Below are positions 9,272 to 17,404 of a DNA stretch of 64,000 nucleotides, one piece after another (within the stretch, counting starts at the first letter, position 1; the number at the start of each line of letters is the position of its first letter). The notes under the pieces were generated by a model that saw only the letters and a list, made by a program, of their open reading frames with translations, was not told where the DNA came from and did no database searches. A program made the position numbers and the translations under genes. The stretch comes from Candidatus Aalborgicola defluviihabitans (GTDB taxonomy: Bacteria > Pseudomonadota > Gammaproteobacteria > Burkholderiales > Burkholderiaceae_C), in NCBI GenBank assembly GCA_016705575.1, contig JADIXX010000003.1, forward strand, positions 248,001 to 312,000, written 5' to 3'.

Positions 9272-10054
9272 TCAGGCTTTTTTGACCTTGGCGGCCTTGC
9301 CGTCCAAAAAGGCGCGCACGCGCTCTTTGGCTTCGGGCGCGCTCTGGGCAATGGCGGCCATCATGGCTTCGCTGACATAACCCTGGTCTGCCGGTTGCTC
9401 GGCAATCCGGGGCAGCACATGCATCAGTGCATAGTTGGTCAGCGGCGCATTTTTGGCGATGACCTGTGCCAGCTCGAAGGCCTTTTTGAATGCATCGCCT
9501 GCGGGCACCACATACTGCGACAGGCCAATACGCTCGCCGTCTTCGGCGTTGTAAACGCGGCCGGTGAACATCATGTCGGCCATGCGGGCCGCACCAATCA
9601 AGCGTGGAATGCGCACCGCGCCACCCCCGCCGACAAAGATGCCGCGCGTGCCTTCGGGCAAGGCGTAAAAAGTGGAGGCATCAGCCACGCGGATATGGCA
9701 GGCACTGGCCAACTCCAGGCCTCCGCCCACCACTGCGCCATGCAGGGCTGCGACAACAGGTACCGGTCCGTATTGCACGCGCTCCAGTGCAGCGTGCCAC
9801 ATGCGGGAATGGATCAAGCCCTGGCCGGCGTCGCGCTCGGACAGCTCTGACAAATCCAGGCCGGCGCAGAAGTGCTCGCCTTCACCGTCAATGACGGCGG
9901 CGTGCACGGTGGCGGGCAGTTTCTCAAACAAATCGCGGATGGACAGAATCAGTGCGTCGTTGATGGCATTTCGCTTCTTGGGGCGCGTCAGACGGATGAC
10001 GGCCACTTCGTTCTGGTCGCCGTAAATGTCGAGATGGATGTCTTTGGATGTCAT
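9272..10054 (-). CDS. Enoyl-CoA hydratase (crotonase family)
   Basis: First gene of the operon, 260 residues. Both catalytic glutamates of enoyl-CoA hydratases appear conserved: one in VVGGGLELASACHI and one in ALPEGTRGIFVG, followed by the GGGGAVRIPRLIG oxyanion/helix region. The likely role is hydration of the hydroxycinnamoyl-CoA double bond. It could also be a feruloyl-CoA hydratase/lyase, but the downstream dehydrogenase, thiolase and thioesterase point to a beta-oxidative route that keeps the CoA ester. The promoter lies at 10,079-10,107. Confidence 0.87.
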   Translation of the reverse strand: MTSKDIHLDIYGDQNEVAVIRLTRPKKRNAINDALILSIRDLFEKLPATVHAAVIDGEGEHFCAGLDLSELSERDAGQGLIHSRMWHAALERVQYGPVPVVAALHGAVVGGGLELASACHIRVADASTFYALPEGTRGIFVGGGGAVRIPRLIGAARMADMMFTGRVYNAEDGERIGLSQYVVPAGDAFKKAFELAQVIAKNAPLTNYALMHVLPRIAEQPADQGYVSEAMMAAIAQSAPEAKERVRAFLDGKAAKVKKA

Positions 10055-10078
10055 GGAGAGGGGTCCTCAGTTGAATGA

Positions 10079-10107
10079 ATTATGGTTATAGACCATAACT
10101 AAATCAA
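10079..10107 (-). promoter_or_regulatory. Sigma-70-type promoter of the hydroxycinnamate operon
   Basis: On the minus strand TTGATT (10,107-10,102) and CATAAT (10,084-10,079) are separated by exactly 17 bases, upstream of the crotonase ATG at 10,054. The spacer and -10 are covered by an inverted repeat, which suggests a repressed promoter. Confidence 0.6.
10080..10098. promoter_or_regulatory. Inverted-repeat operator overlapping the -10 of the hydroxycinnamate operon
   Basis: Perfect 7-bp arms ttatggt and accataa with a 5-base centre (tatag). The repeat sits on the promoter spacer and -10, where a bound repressor would block RNA polymerase. The size fits MarR- or GntR-type regulators; MarR-type repressors control hydroxycinnamate genes in other bacteria. 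No such regulator gene is in the window, so the protein is unknown. Confidence 0.6.
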
Positions 10108-10197
10108 CGGATCTTTGAAACTAATTTCTCAGTGTTTACCCTAGAATTTTGTGGGTGAAATGCATGAACGGAGGTTCACGCAAAAAGGCATGACGCC

Positions 10198-10238
10198 CGA
10201 CTCCATTGGGGCGGTCAACGGCCGTCCCAATGGAGTCG
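10198..10238. other. Perfect 13-bp hairpin between the second liv set and the hydroxycinnamate operon
   Basis: Arms cgactccattggg (10,198-10,210) and cccaatggagtcg (10,226-10,238) are exact complements around a 15-base loop. It lies 22 bases past the stop of the hemerythrin-like gene. On the minus strand a TTTTT run follows only after 11 more bases, so it is not a textbook terminator. It may end transcription of the upstream operon or be a protein-binding site. Confidence 0.55.
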
Positions 10239-10259
10239 CAAAAATGGATTTGAAAGGCC

Positions 10260-10829
10260 TTACGCTGGCCCAACGCCGTAGGGTGCAGGCACCATGGCGA
10301 CGATGCGCGAAAACAGGGCGCGGAATTCCCCGGTGGGGCCGGACCAAGGGTCCTTGTTGGCTTCGAATGCGGCATCGATACCGGCCCAGTCCTGCGGCGC
10401 GAGCTTTTGCTTGGCCACGGGCAGAAGTTCAGTCTCTTCTGTCACCAGATGCTTGCGGGATGATTCGATATAGCGGCTGGCTGTTGCGTCGAATTCGGCA
10501 AAACCGGCGCTGCCCGCAGTTTGGTAGACCTTCAGTGCCTCGTGCAAGGCCAGGGTGCCTCGGGCCCCCATAACGTGCTCGTGCTGCAGCTTTTCAATCA
10601 ACGGTGCCAGCTCGGGAAGCACTTCCAGAATTTTCACGAACAGGACGTCATCTTCTTTGGGATGGTGCAACCGGTCGGGGACTTCGGTGATATAGGTAAT
10701 CAGGGCATCCAGCAGCGTGAAATCCGGCTGCATGGTGCCGCTTCGGATGCCGTCCAGCACAATGCGAAAGGCCTGTAGCACGGCGCTCAGAGCGCGGTGC
10801 TCGGCGTGGATGATGTCGATGGCGCGCAT
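10260..10829 (-). CDS. Hemerythrin-like HHE domain protein
   Basis: About 189 residues, beginning MRAIDIIHAEHRAL, with spaced His and Glu residues typical of hemerythrin HHE cation-binding domains (HAEH near residue 9, LHHPKEDDVLF near 56, LQHEHVMG, HLVTEETELLP). These proteins bind a di-iron centre and serve in oxygen, NO or metal handling. ATG 10829 with GGGAA upstream is chosen over an upstream in-frame ATG at 10895 that would overlap livF. It starts 26 bases past the livF stop and so may be the last gene of that operon; its link to transport is unclear. Confidence 0.82.
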   Translation of the reverse strand: MRAIDIIHAEHRALSAVLQAFRIVLDGIRSGTMQPDFTLLDALITYITEVPDRLHHPKEDDVLFVKILEVLPELAPLIEKLQHEHVMGARGTLALHEALKVYQTAGSAGFAEFDATASRYIESSRKHLVTEETELLPVAKQKLAPQDWAGIDAAFEANKDPWSGPTGEFRALFSRIVAMVPAPYGVGPA

Positions 10830-10854
10830 GGTAATTCCCGTATGGTTGGAGTGC

Positions 10855-11562
10855 TTAGTGGCTGGAGACGCCCAGCCAGCTGTCGAGCAGTGCACTGTCG
10901 TCCAGCAGTGGCTGGCTGGGGCCTTGGTACACGCCTTTGCCGCGCTCCAGCACCAAGGCCTGGCGGGTCAGCGGCAGGATCTGGCGGGCGTGCTGCTCTA
11001 CCAGAATCACGGCCATGCCGCTTTCTTCGGTGAGCTGCTGAATGATGGACAGCAGCTCCTGCACGATCAGTGGGGCCAGACCTTCCAGGGGCTCGTCCAG
11101 CAGCAGTAGTTTGGGGTTGAGCATGAGCGCGCGGCCCAGTGCCAGCATCTGCTGCTCGCCACCCGAGAGTTGGTTACCCATGTTCAGGCGGCGCTCGCCA
11201 AGGCGGGGAAACATCGCACAAACCTTGGCTACGTCCCAGTGCCCCTTGGTCGCCACCACGGTCAGATTTTCTTCTACCGTCAAGGACGGAAAGATGTCGC
11301 GTTCTTGCGGCACCCAGCCCAGGCCCAGGTGGGCGCGGGCAAAGGGTGCGACCTTGCTCAGATCCTGCCCCGCAAAGCGCATCACGCCCGATTTGTAGTC
11401 GGCGGCACCCATGAGTGTGGACAACAGTGTCGTCTTTCCCATGCCGTTGCGGCCCAACAGCGAAAGGCTGTCTCCTTCATTGAGCGTCAGCGATACATCT
11501 TCCAGTACCACGGCCTCACCGTAGCCGGCCCACAGCTTGTCCAGATACAGCAGTTCAGCCAT
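10855..11562 (-). CDS. livF: Liv-type ABC transporter ATP-binding protein LivF (second set)
   Basis: A 235-residue ATPase with Walker A GRNGMGKTT, signature LSGGEQQML and Walker B LLLLDEPLEGLAPL. GRNGMGKTT in place of GPNGAGKST is common in LivF members of aromatic-acid HAAT systems. It overlaps the 3' end of livG by 8 bases, so the two ATPases are probably translationally coupled. It is the fifth gene of the second Liv set. Confidence 0.93.
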   Translation of the reverse strand: MAELLYLDKLWAGYGEAVVLEDVSLTLNEGDSLSLLGRNGMGKTTLLSTLMGAADYKSGVMRFAGQDLSKVAPFARAHLGLGWVPQERDIFPSLTVEENLTVVATKGHWDVAKVCAMFPRLGERRLNMGNQLSGGEQQMLALGRALMLNPKLLLLDEPLEGLAPLIVQELLSIIQQLTEESGMAVILVEQHARQILPLTRQALVLERGKGVYQGPSQPLLDDSALLDSWLGVSSH

Positions 11563-12310
11563 GGACGGTCTCCCCGAGGTACACCTCTTTCACCTTTGGA
11601 TCATTGGCAATTTGGTCGGGCGTGCCCTGGGTCAACAGGGCGCCGCTCACCAGCACCGATATTTGATCGGCAAAGCGGAAAACCAGATCCATGTCGTGTT
11701 CGATCAGCAGGATGGTCACATCGCGCGGCAATGCAGCGATGGACGCAAATAGCTCCCGGCTTTCCGATGTGGGCACACCCGCAGCCGGTTCATCCAGCAG
11801 CAGGACCTTGGGCTTGGCCGCCAGTGCCAGCGCAATTTCGATGAGGCGCTGCTTGCCATAGGCCAGGCTGCGGGTTTGTTCGTGTGCAACGTCGGCCAGG
11901 CGCAAGGTGTGCAGCAGTTCGGCTGCTTCCTGCACGGCCTGAGTGTGGGCGCCCACCGGTTTGAAGAAGCGTGCGCCAAGCCCCAGGCGCTCATTCACGG
12001 CCAGCACCACAGACTCCAATACGGTCAATTCGGCAAACAGGCGGTTGATCTGGAAGGTACGGGCCAAACCGCGTTTGACGCGCTGGTGCTGTGCCAGTTG
12101 CGTAACGTCGTCGTCGTTGAGAATGACCTGGCCAGCAGTAGGCTCCAGAAAACCAGTGAGCAGGTTGATCAGCGTGGTCTTGCCAGCACCGTTGGGGCCG
12201 ATGAGTGCGTGGCGTGCGCCGGCTTGCACGTTAAGGGTGACGTCATTGGTGGCAACAAAGCCGCCAAACTTCTTCACCAAGCCCTTGGTTTGGAGTGCGT
12301 AGGGGCTCAT
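11555..12310 (-). CDS. livG: Liv-type ABC transporter ATP-binding protein LivG (second set)
   Basis: A 251-residue ATPase with Walker A GPNGAGKTT near residue 38, signature region LAYGKQRLIEIALAL and Walker B LLLDEPAAGVP, plus the LivG C-terminus VKEVYLGE. Its ATG at 12,310 overlaps the livM stop by 4 bases. With LivF it would energise the permease pair LivH/LivM. Confidence 0.93.
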   Translation of the reverse strand: MSPYALQTKGLVKKFGGFVATNDVTLNVQAGARHALIGPNGAGKTTLINLLTGFLEPTAGQVILNDDDVTQLAQHQRVKRGLARTFQINRLFAELTVLESVVLAVNERLGLGARFFKPVGAHTQAVQEAAELLHTLRLADVAHEQTRSLAYGKQRLIEIALALAAKPKVLLLDEPAAGVPTSESRELFASIAALPRDVTILLIEHDMDLVFRFADQISVLVSGALLTQGTPDQIANDPKVKEVYLGETVHG

Positions 12311-13302
12311 GGTGCGGCCAACTTGCGGGGAACTAGTCGCGCGGCTGCAGTGCGCAGGCCGCCCATCACGCCATCACGGGCAAACAGCACGATCAACATC
12401 AACATGGCGCCCAGCCAGAATTGCCAGTACTCGGGATTCATGTCCGACAGCACATGGTGGGCAGCCATGAAGACGATGGTACCCAGCATTGCGCCATACA
12501 GACTGCCGGACCCACCCAGCACCAGGATCAGCAACAATTCAGCCGAGCGGTTGAAGGACAGAACATCCAGAGCGACAAATTGTGTGGTTTGCGCCATCAG
12601 CGCGCCGGCCACGCCGGCGTAGGCCGCGCCAATGGTGTAGATGGCGGCCAGGCGTGCGTTCACCGGTGCCCCCAGGGCTGGCATGCGGGCCACATTCAGG
12701 CGGATGCCCTTGATGGACAGGCCAAACGGGCTGTGCACCAGCTTGCGGGCAGCCCAGAACATCAGAAACAGCACCACCATGCTGTACCAGTACGCTGTCT
12801 TGCCAACCATGTCAAAACCAAAGGTGCCAAAGATAGGCTTCATCTCAATACCCTGCAAGCCGTCTACGCCGCCCGTGATGAAGGTCAGCTTGTTGGCCAA
12901 CTCGAACAGCATCATGGCCACGCCCAAGGTCACCATCAGACGGGTCAGATCGGCCCCACGCAACACCAGCAAACTGGTGATAAAACCCAGTACGCCACTG
13001 GCCAGCGCTGCCACGGCAAGTCCCGATAGCGGTTCACCCCAACCGTGACTGGCCAACAGCCCTGCGGTGTAGGCGCCTAATCCAAAAAAAGCGGCATGGC
13101 CCAGTGACACGATGCCGGCATAACCCAGAATGAGATCCAGCGACAGGCAAAACAGTGCGGTGATGGCTATCTGGGTCAGCAACACCAGGTTGTCGGGGAA
13201 CACAAAGTAGCCCAGCACCGGCAGCAGCCAGAAGGCCCACTCCGCAACACGCCAGCGGTCGGCGCGCTGCAGTGGCGCGAGATCAATGGAAACAATTGAC
13301 AT
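12307..13302 (-). CDS. livM: Liv-type ABC transporter permease LivM (second set)
   Basis: A 331-residue inner-membrane permease with the LivM motif GYAGIVSLGHAAFFGLGAYTAG and a glycine-rich loop GGSGSLYGAMLGTIVF near the C-terminus. It follows livH by 9 bases. Unlike the first Liv set, it is not fused to its ATPase. Confidence 0.93.
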   Translation of the reverse strand: MSIVSIDLAPLQRADRWRVAEWAFWLLPVLGYFVFPDNLVLLTQIAITALFCLSLDLILGYAGIVSLGHAAFFGLGAYTAGLLASHGWGEPLSGLAVAALASGVLGFITSLLVLRGADLTRLMVTLGVAMMLFELANKLTFITGGVDGLQGIEMKPIFGTFGFDMVGKTAYWYSMVVLFLMFWAARKLVHSPFGLSIKGIRLNVARMPALGAPVNARLAAIYTIGAAYAGVAGALMAQTTQFVALDVLSFNRSAELLLILVLGGSGSLYGAMLGTIVFMAAHHVLSDMNPEYWQFWLGAMLMLIVLFARDGVMGGLRTAAARLVPRKLAAP

Positions 13303-13311
13303 GGTGTTGTC

Positions 13312-14169
13312 CTAACGAGCAGCCATACGGCCAAACAGTCCTTGCGGGCGGAACACCAGCATGACCACCATCACGGCGTAGATCACAAACGATCCCACCT
13401 GCGGTACGTAATACTTGCCGGCGACATCCACAACACCCAGGATCAGGGACGCGACGAGGGAGCCGGTAATGCTGCCGCTGCCACCCACGGCCACGACAAT
13501 CAGGAAATAGACGATGTACTTGACCGGAAATCCGGGGTCCAGTCCCAGCATTTCCACACCCATGGCCCCGCCGAGCCCGGCCAGCGCACTGCCCAGCGCA
13601 AAGGTCAATGTGAAGATGCGCTCCACGTTGATACCCACGCCGCGCGCGGTGCGCGGGTTGTCCACAGAGGCCCGCAGTTGTGCGCCAAAGCGGGTGCCGC
13701 TGACCATGCGTTGCAGGCCAAACGCGATCAACAGGCTCACTGCGATCAGGAACAGCCGGTAGATACCCATATCCAGCCCCGGAAGGTTGATTTGCCCCTT
13801 GAGAAAATCAGGCAGGTTCAGCGGCTGTTGCTGCGCGCCGAAGAAGTACTGCATGGCAGACATCGACATGAACACCAGGGCGAGCGAAAACAGCACCTGG
13901 TCCAGATGTGTGGCGGTATACAGCCGCCGGTACAGGGTGCGCTCCAGCGCCACGCCGACCAGCGCCGTGGCCAGCGCGGCCAGGGGGAGACAGGCCAGAA
14001 ACGGCACCCCTGCCTTGTTAAGCAGCGTGACACACACATAGCCGCCCACCATGGCAAATGAACCGTGCGCCAGGTTCACAAAGTTCATCAAACCGAGCGT
14101 GACCGACAAGCCCACGCTGATGAGGAACAGCAGCATGCCCGAAGCAATGCCGTCAAAAAGGACTGTCAT
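13312..14169 (-). CDS. livH: Liv-type ABC transporter permease LivH (second set)
   Basis: A 285-residue permease of ordinary LivH length with the N-terminal pattern GIASGMLLFLISVGLSVTLG and the loop GGSGSITGSLVAS. It follows livK by 18 bases. It pairs with LivM to form the membrane channel. Confidence 0.92.
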   Translation of the reverse strand: MTVLFDGIASGMLLFLISVGLSVTLGLMNFVNLAHGSFAMVGGYVCVTLLNKAGVPFLACLPLAALATALVGVALERTLYRRLYTATHLDQVLFSLALVFMSMSAMQYFFGAQQQPLNLPDFLKGQINLPGLDMGIYRLFLIAVSLLIAFGLQRMVSGTRFGAQLRASVDNPRTARGVGINVERIFTLTFALGSALAGLGGAMGVEMLGLDPGFPVKYIVYFLIVVAVGGSGSITGSLVASLILGVVDVAGKYYVPQVGSFVIYAVMVVMLVFRPQGLFGRMAAR

Positions 14170-14187
14170 GGCGGCGGTCGCTTCTGC

Positions 14188-15363
14188 TTATAGTTTGCCG
14201 GGGTCTTTGACGTTGGCTTGCGATTCAAATTCCACGTTTTGCAGCTTGCCGGCCACCTTCTCTACCTTGCGGATGTAGATGGTCTGCACAATGTCGCGGG
14301 TTTGCGGATCAATGCTGATGGGCCCACGTGGGCTGATCCAGGCAAGTCCCTTGGCGGCTGCCATGAACTTGTCACCTGTGGCGTCGCCGCCGGTTTTCTC
14401 CAGTGTCTTGGCGATCAACTGCATGCCGTCGTAGCCGCTGACCGACATGAAGTCTGGGCGGTCCTTGGGGTAGGCCTTGTAGTACGCAGCCACGTAGGCC
14501 TTGTTTTCAGGTGAGTTGTGCGCCTCGGAATATTGCATGGAATTAACAATACCCAGTGCGTTGTCACCTACGCCGTCGATCACGTCTTCGCCGGTCAGGT
14601 CACCGGTGGCGATGATGCGGATGCCGGCCTTGGCCAGATCGCGCTCGGCAAAGCCTTTGGTAAAGGCGATGGTCTGCTCACCGGGCGGCACAAACAGGAA
14701 CACCGCTTGAGGTTTGGCATCCTTGATCTTTTGCAAGAAGGGTGCAAAGTCCGGGTTTTTCACGGGTGTTCGCACTTCGCCCACCACTTCGCCGCCGGCT
14801 GCGGTAAATGTTTTCTTGAATTGTGCTTCGGCGTCCTGACCAGGGCCGTAGTCCGCCACCAGGGTGTAGACCTTTTTAATGTTGTTCTTGGCGGCCCAGG
14901 TGGCAATGGGAGCAGTCACCTGGGGCAGGGTGTGTGATACGCGCAGGATGTATTCAGATTTGGTGGTGATGGCCGATGTGGCGGCGTTCATCACGATCAT
15001 GGGCTTCTTGGCTTCCGTTGCCAGGGGTGCCACAGCAAAAGCCGACGGTGTCAGACCAAAGCCAGCCAGGATGTCCACCTTGTCCTTGACCACCAGTTCC
15101 TGGGCCGCGCGCTTGCTGATTTCAGGCGCGACACCGGTGTCGTCCTTGATGATCAGTTCCACCTTGCGACCGGAGAAGCTGCCGCCGCTTTGTTGCAGGT
15201 ACAGGCGTGCACCGTGTTCGATCTGCTTGCCATAGGCAGAAAATGGCCCCGACATGGGCAGTACCAGACCGATCTTGAGTGGCTCGGCGGCCTGCACCGT
15301 AAAGCAGGTCGCGCAGGCGGCCAGCACGGCAGACAGTTTGAAGGCGATGGTGAACTTTGTCAT
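14188..15363 (-). CDS. livK: Periplasmic substrate-binding protein of second Liv-type transporter
   Basis: A 391-residue Peripla_BP_6 protein. The signal peptide (MTKFTIAFKLSAVLAACATC, then VQAAEP) is followed by the mature start LKIGLVLPMSGPFSAYG. ATG 15363, preceded by GGAGAC, is chosen over an upstream in-frame start at 15,447 because only it exposes the signal peptide. It is the first gene of the second Liv set and lies downstream of the 3-hydroxybenzoate/gentisate genes on the same strand, so a hydroxybenzoate is a reasonable guess for its ligand. Confidence 0.9.
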   Translation of the reverse strand: MTKFTIAFKLSAVLAACATCFTVQAAEPLKIGLVLPMSGPFSAYGKQIEHGARLYLQQSGGSFSGRKVELIIKDDTGVAPEISKRAAQELVVKDKVDILAGFGLTPSAFAVAPLATEAKKPMIVMNAATSAITTKSEYILRVSHTLPQVTAPIATWAAKNNIKKVYTLVADYGPGQDAEAQFKKTFTAAGGEVVGEVRTPVKNPDFAPFLQKIKDAKPQAVFLFVPPGEQTIAFTKGFAERDLAKAGIRIIATGDLTGEDVIDGVGDNALGIVNSMQYSEAHNSPENKAYVAAYYKAYPKDRPDFMSVSGYDGMQLIAKTLEKTGGDATGDKFMAAAKGLAWISPRGPISIDPQTRDIVQTIYIRKVEKVAGKLQNVEFESQANVKDPGKL

Positions 15364-15496
15364 GGTTGTCTCCAGGGTTATGGTGTGGGCGTTGTCTGTG
15401 GGAAATTTTAGGGACTCACCCGTCGTTTGTCGTGGGTGGATGGTCACTAGCTGATATATACAAATTGCATATCTTGATAAGTGTTATATCGAGATG

Positions 15497-15510
15497 GCAC
15501 AGGCCTGTGC
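15497..15510. promoter_or_regulatory. 14-bp palindrome between maleylpyruvate isomerase gene and livK
   Basis: gcacaggcctgtgc is a perfect palindrome about 135 bases upstream of the livK start and 26 bases beyond the stop of the isomerase gene. It may be an operator for the liv set or a small hairpin. No regulator can be assigned. Confidence 0.35.
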
Positions 15511-15535
15511 ACCCGAGTAGCTGATTGCCAGGTGG

Positions 15536-16177
15536 TCATGTGGCATCCAGCTGTACGCCGGGTGTCGCCATTTGAAAGGCCGGCAGGCGCCCGCAGGCTT
15601 CGTCAATAGCGCAGATATGGGGGTAGGGCGAAAGATCAACCTTGAAGCGGCGTGCACTTTCGACCTGCGGCACCAGGTACACATCGGCCAACGTAGGCGT
15701 GTTGCCAAAGCAATAGTCTCCCCGACGCGTATCGGCTGCGAGCAGGTTCTCCAGGGCTTCAAAGCCGGCCGTGATCCAGGTGGCGCACCAGGCGTTGACG
15801 GCTGCGTCTTCGCAGCCCAGTTGTTGGCGCAGGTACTCCAGCACCCGTCGGTTGTTGAGGGGGTGGATGTCGCAGCCCACCAGCGCGGCCAGGGCCCGCA
15901 CCCGGGCGCGGTCTTGGGGCAGCACCGGCAACAGGGCGGGTGTGGGGTGGCGCTCTTCCAGCCATTCGATGATGGCGGGCGACTGCGTCAGCACCAGACC
16001 GTCGTCCAGCACCAGAGCAGGCACCAGCCCCTGTGGGTTCAATGCCTTGAAGGCGGCGCTGTGGTGCTCGTCCTTGCCCAGGTGGATGGCAACGTAGTCA
16101 AAATCCAACCCTTTGAGGTTGAGCGCAATGCGCAGGCGGTGCGAGGTGCCGCTACGGTAAAAGTTGTAGAGCTGCAT
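15536..16177 (-). CDS. Maleylpyruvate isomerase (zeta-class GST-like)
   Basis: A 213-residue glutathione S-transferase-fold protein. The N-terminal thioredoxin-like domain starts MQLYNFYRSGTSHRLRIALN, with the RSGTSHR active-site motif of NagL-type maleylpyruvate isomerases, and the NPQGLVPAL and QSPAIIEWL glutathione-binding blocks follow. It isomerises maleylpyruvate to fumarylpyruvate using glutathione. Maleylacetoacetate isomerase is a close relative, but the neighbouring gentisate dioxygenase and fumarylpyruvate hydrolase favour the gentisate pathway. Its ATG overlaps the stop of the hydroxylase gene by one base. Confidence 0.87.
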   Translation of the reverse strand: MQLYNFYRSGTSHRLRIALNLKGLDFDYVAIHLGKDEHHSAAFKALNPQGLVPALVLDDGLVLTQSPAIIEWLEERHPTPALLPVLPQDRARVRALAALVGCDIHPLNNRRVLEYLRQQLGCEDAAVNAWCATWITAGFEALENLLAADTRRGDYCFGNTPTLADVYLVPQVESARRFKVDLSPYPHICAIDEACGRLPAFQMATPGVQLDAT

Positions 16178-17370
16178 CAGTCTTGCGCTATGCAGTTACC
16201 GACGTTCCAGCCATACAGCCACTCCATCGCATCGTAGAAGCGCTCGGATGTTCGGTCTTTCCACAGGCTGTTGCGCACCAGGCGCTCCACGCCCTTGGCG
16301 TGGTACAGCCGCCCCATTTCCCGGCCGGACAGCACGATGCGCGCGGTGCGGGCCACGCGGGATCGCTGGTACAACGCCAGCGCCTTGGTCCAGTCGTTGT
16401 CATTCACGCGCAGCGCTTCACCCAGGGTGACCGCATCTTCCAGCGCCATGCAGGCACCTTGGGCCATGTACTGGGTGGTGGGGTGGGCAGCATCGCCCAG
16501 GATGGTGGCGCGGCCAAACACCCAGGTGTCGATCGGCTCGCGGTCGGCCGTGGCCCAGCGCTTCCAGCTCTTGGGCAGTTCGATTAGCTGGCGGGCCTTG
16601 GGACAGATGCCCTGAAAGTAGCTCTCCACTTCTTCCTTGCTGCCTTCGGTGACACCCCACTCTTCCTGGTTGCGGCTGTGGAAGGTCACCACCACGTTGT
16701 ATTGCTCGCCACCGCGCAGCGGGTAGTGCACCAGGTGGCAGTTGGGGCCAACCCAGATGCTGGCAGCGTTCCACTGCAGGTTCTCGGGGAAGTCCTGCCT
16801 GTCCACGACGGAGCGGTAGACAACATGGCCGGTGACGCGAGGTGGGTCGTTCACATACTGCTGGCGCACCACGGACTTGCCGCCGTCAGCGCCAATCAGG
16901 GCTTGCCCGGTGTAGGACTTGCCGTTCTGGTCAAACACCGTGACCGATTGGTCATCCTGTTCCACGCGCTCGATGCGGGTACTGGTAATGAATTGCACCT
17001 TGCCGGTTTCCTGCGCGCCTTCCAGTAACGAACGATGGATGTCGACCCGGTGAATCACCGCATAGGGGTTGCCAAAACGTTTGCGAAAGGCTTCGCCGGT
17101 GGGGATTTTTCCGACCTGGTACTCATCGAGTGCGTCGTGCATCACCATGTAATCCGTAAAGACGGAACGGCTGCGCGCCTTGTCGCCCACACCCAGCGCA
17201 TCAAACGCGTGGAAGGCATTGGGACCCAGCTGAATGCCGGCGCCAATTTCGCCAATTTCGGCGGCCTGCTCAAAGACAGTAACCTCGAAACCCTGGCGCA
17301 CCAGGGCCAGCGCGGCCGCCAGTCCACCGATGCCACCACCGGAAACCAGAACAGGTAGTTGTTGTGTCAT
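16177..17370 (-). CDS. 3-hydroxybenzoate 6-hydroxylase (FAD monooxygenase)
   Basis: A 397-residue group A flavoprotein monooxygenase: GGGIGGLAAALAL near residue 10 binds FAD, ALIGADGGKS is the DG motif, and GRATILGDAAHPTTQYMAQG is the GD motif. The pattern fits 3-hydroxybenzoate 6-hydroxylases, which convert 3-hydroxybenzoate to gentisate with NADH and O2. ATG 17370 is chosen for its strong GAGGAGA site. Salicylate 1-hydroxylase is the main alternative by homology, but the gentisate genes on both sides argue against it. Confidence 0.86.
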   Translation of the reverse strand: MTQQLPVLVSGGGIGGLAAALALVRQGFEVTVFEQAAEIGEIGAGIQLGPNAFHAFDALGVGDKARSRSVFTDYMVMHDALDEYQVGKIPTGEAFRKRFGNPYAVIHRVDIHRSLLEGAQETGKVQFITSTRIERVEQDDQSVTVFDQNGKSYTGQALIGADGGKSVVRQQYVNDPPRVTGHVVYRSVVDRQDFPENLQWNAASIWVGPNCHLVHYPLRGGEQYNVVVTFHSRNQEEWGVTEGSKEEVESYFQGICPKARQLIELPKSWKRWATADREPIDTWVFGRATILGDAAHPTTQYMAQGACMALEDAVTLGEALRVNDNDWTKALALYQRSRVARTARIVLSGREMGRLYHAKGVERLVRNSLWKDRTSERFYDAMEWLYGWNVGNCIAQD

Positions 17371-17404
17371 GAAATGTCTCCTCGAATCTCTTTGGGGAAA
17401 TGCT

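Noticed and set aside
16177..17370. Salicylate 1-hydroxylase
   Set aside because: The gene is embedded between fumarylpyruvate hydrolase and maleylpyruvate isomerase genes with gentisate dioxygenase upstream; no catechol pathway gene is present.
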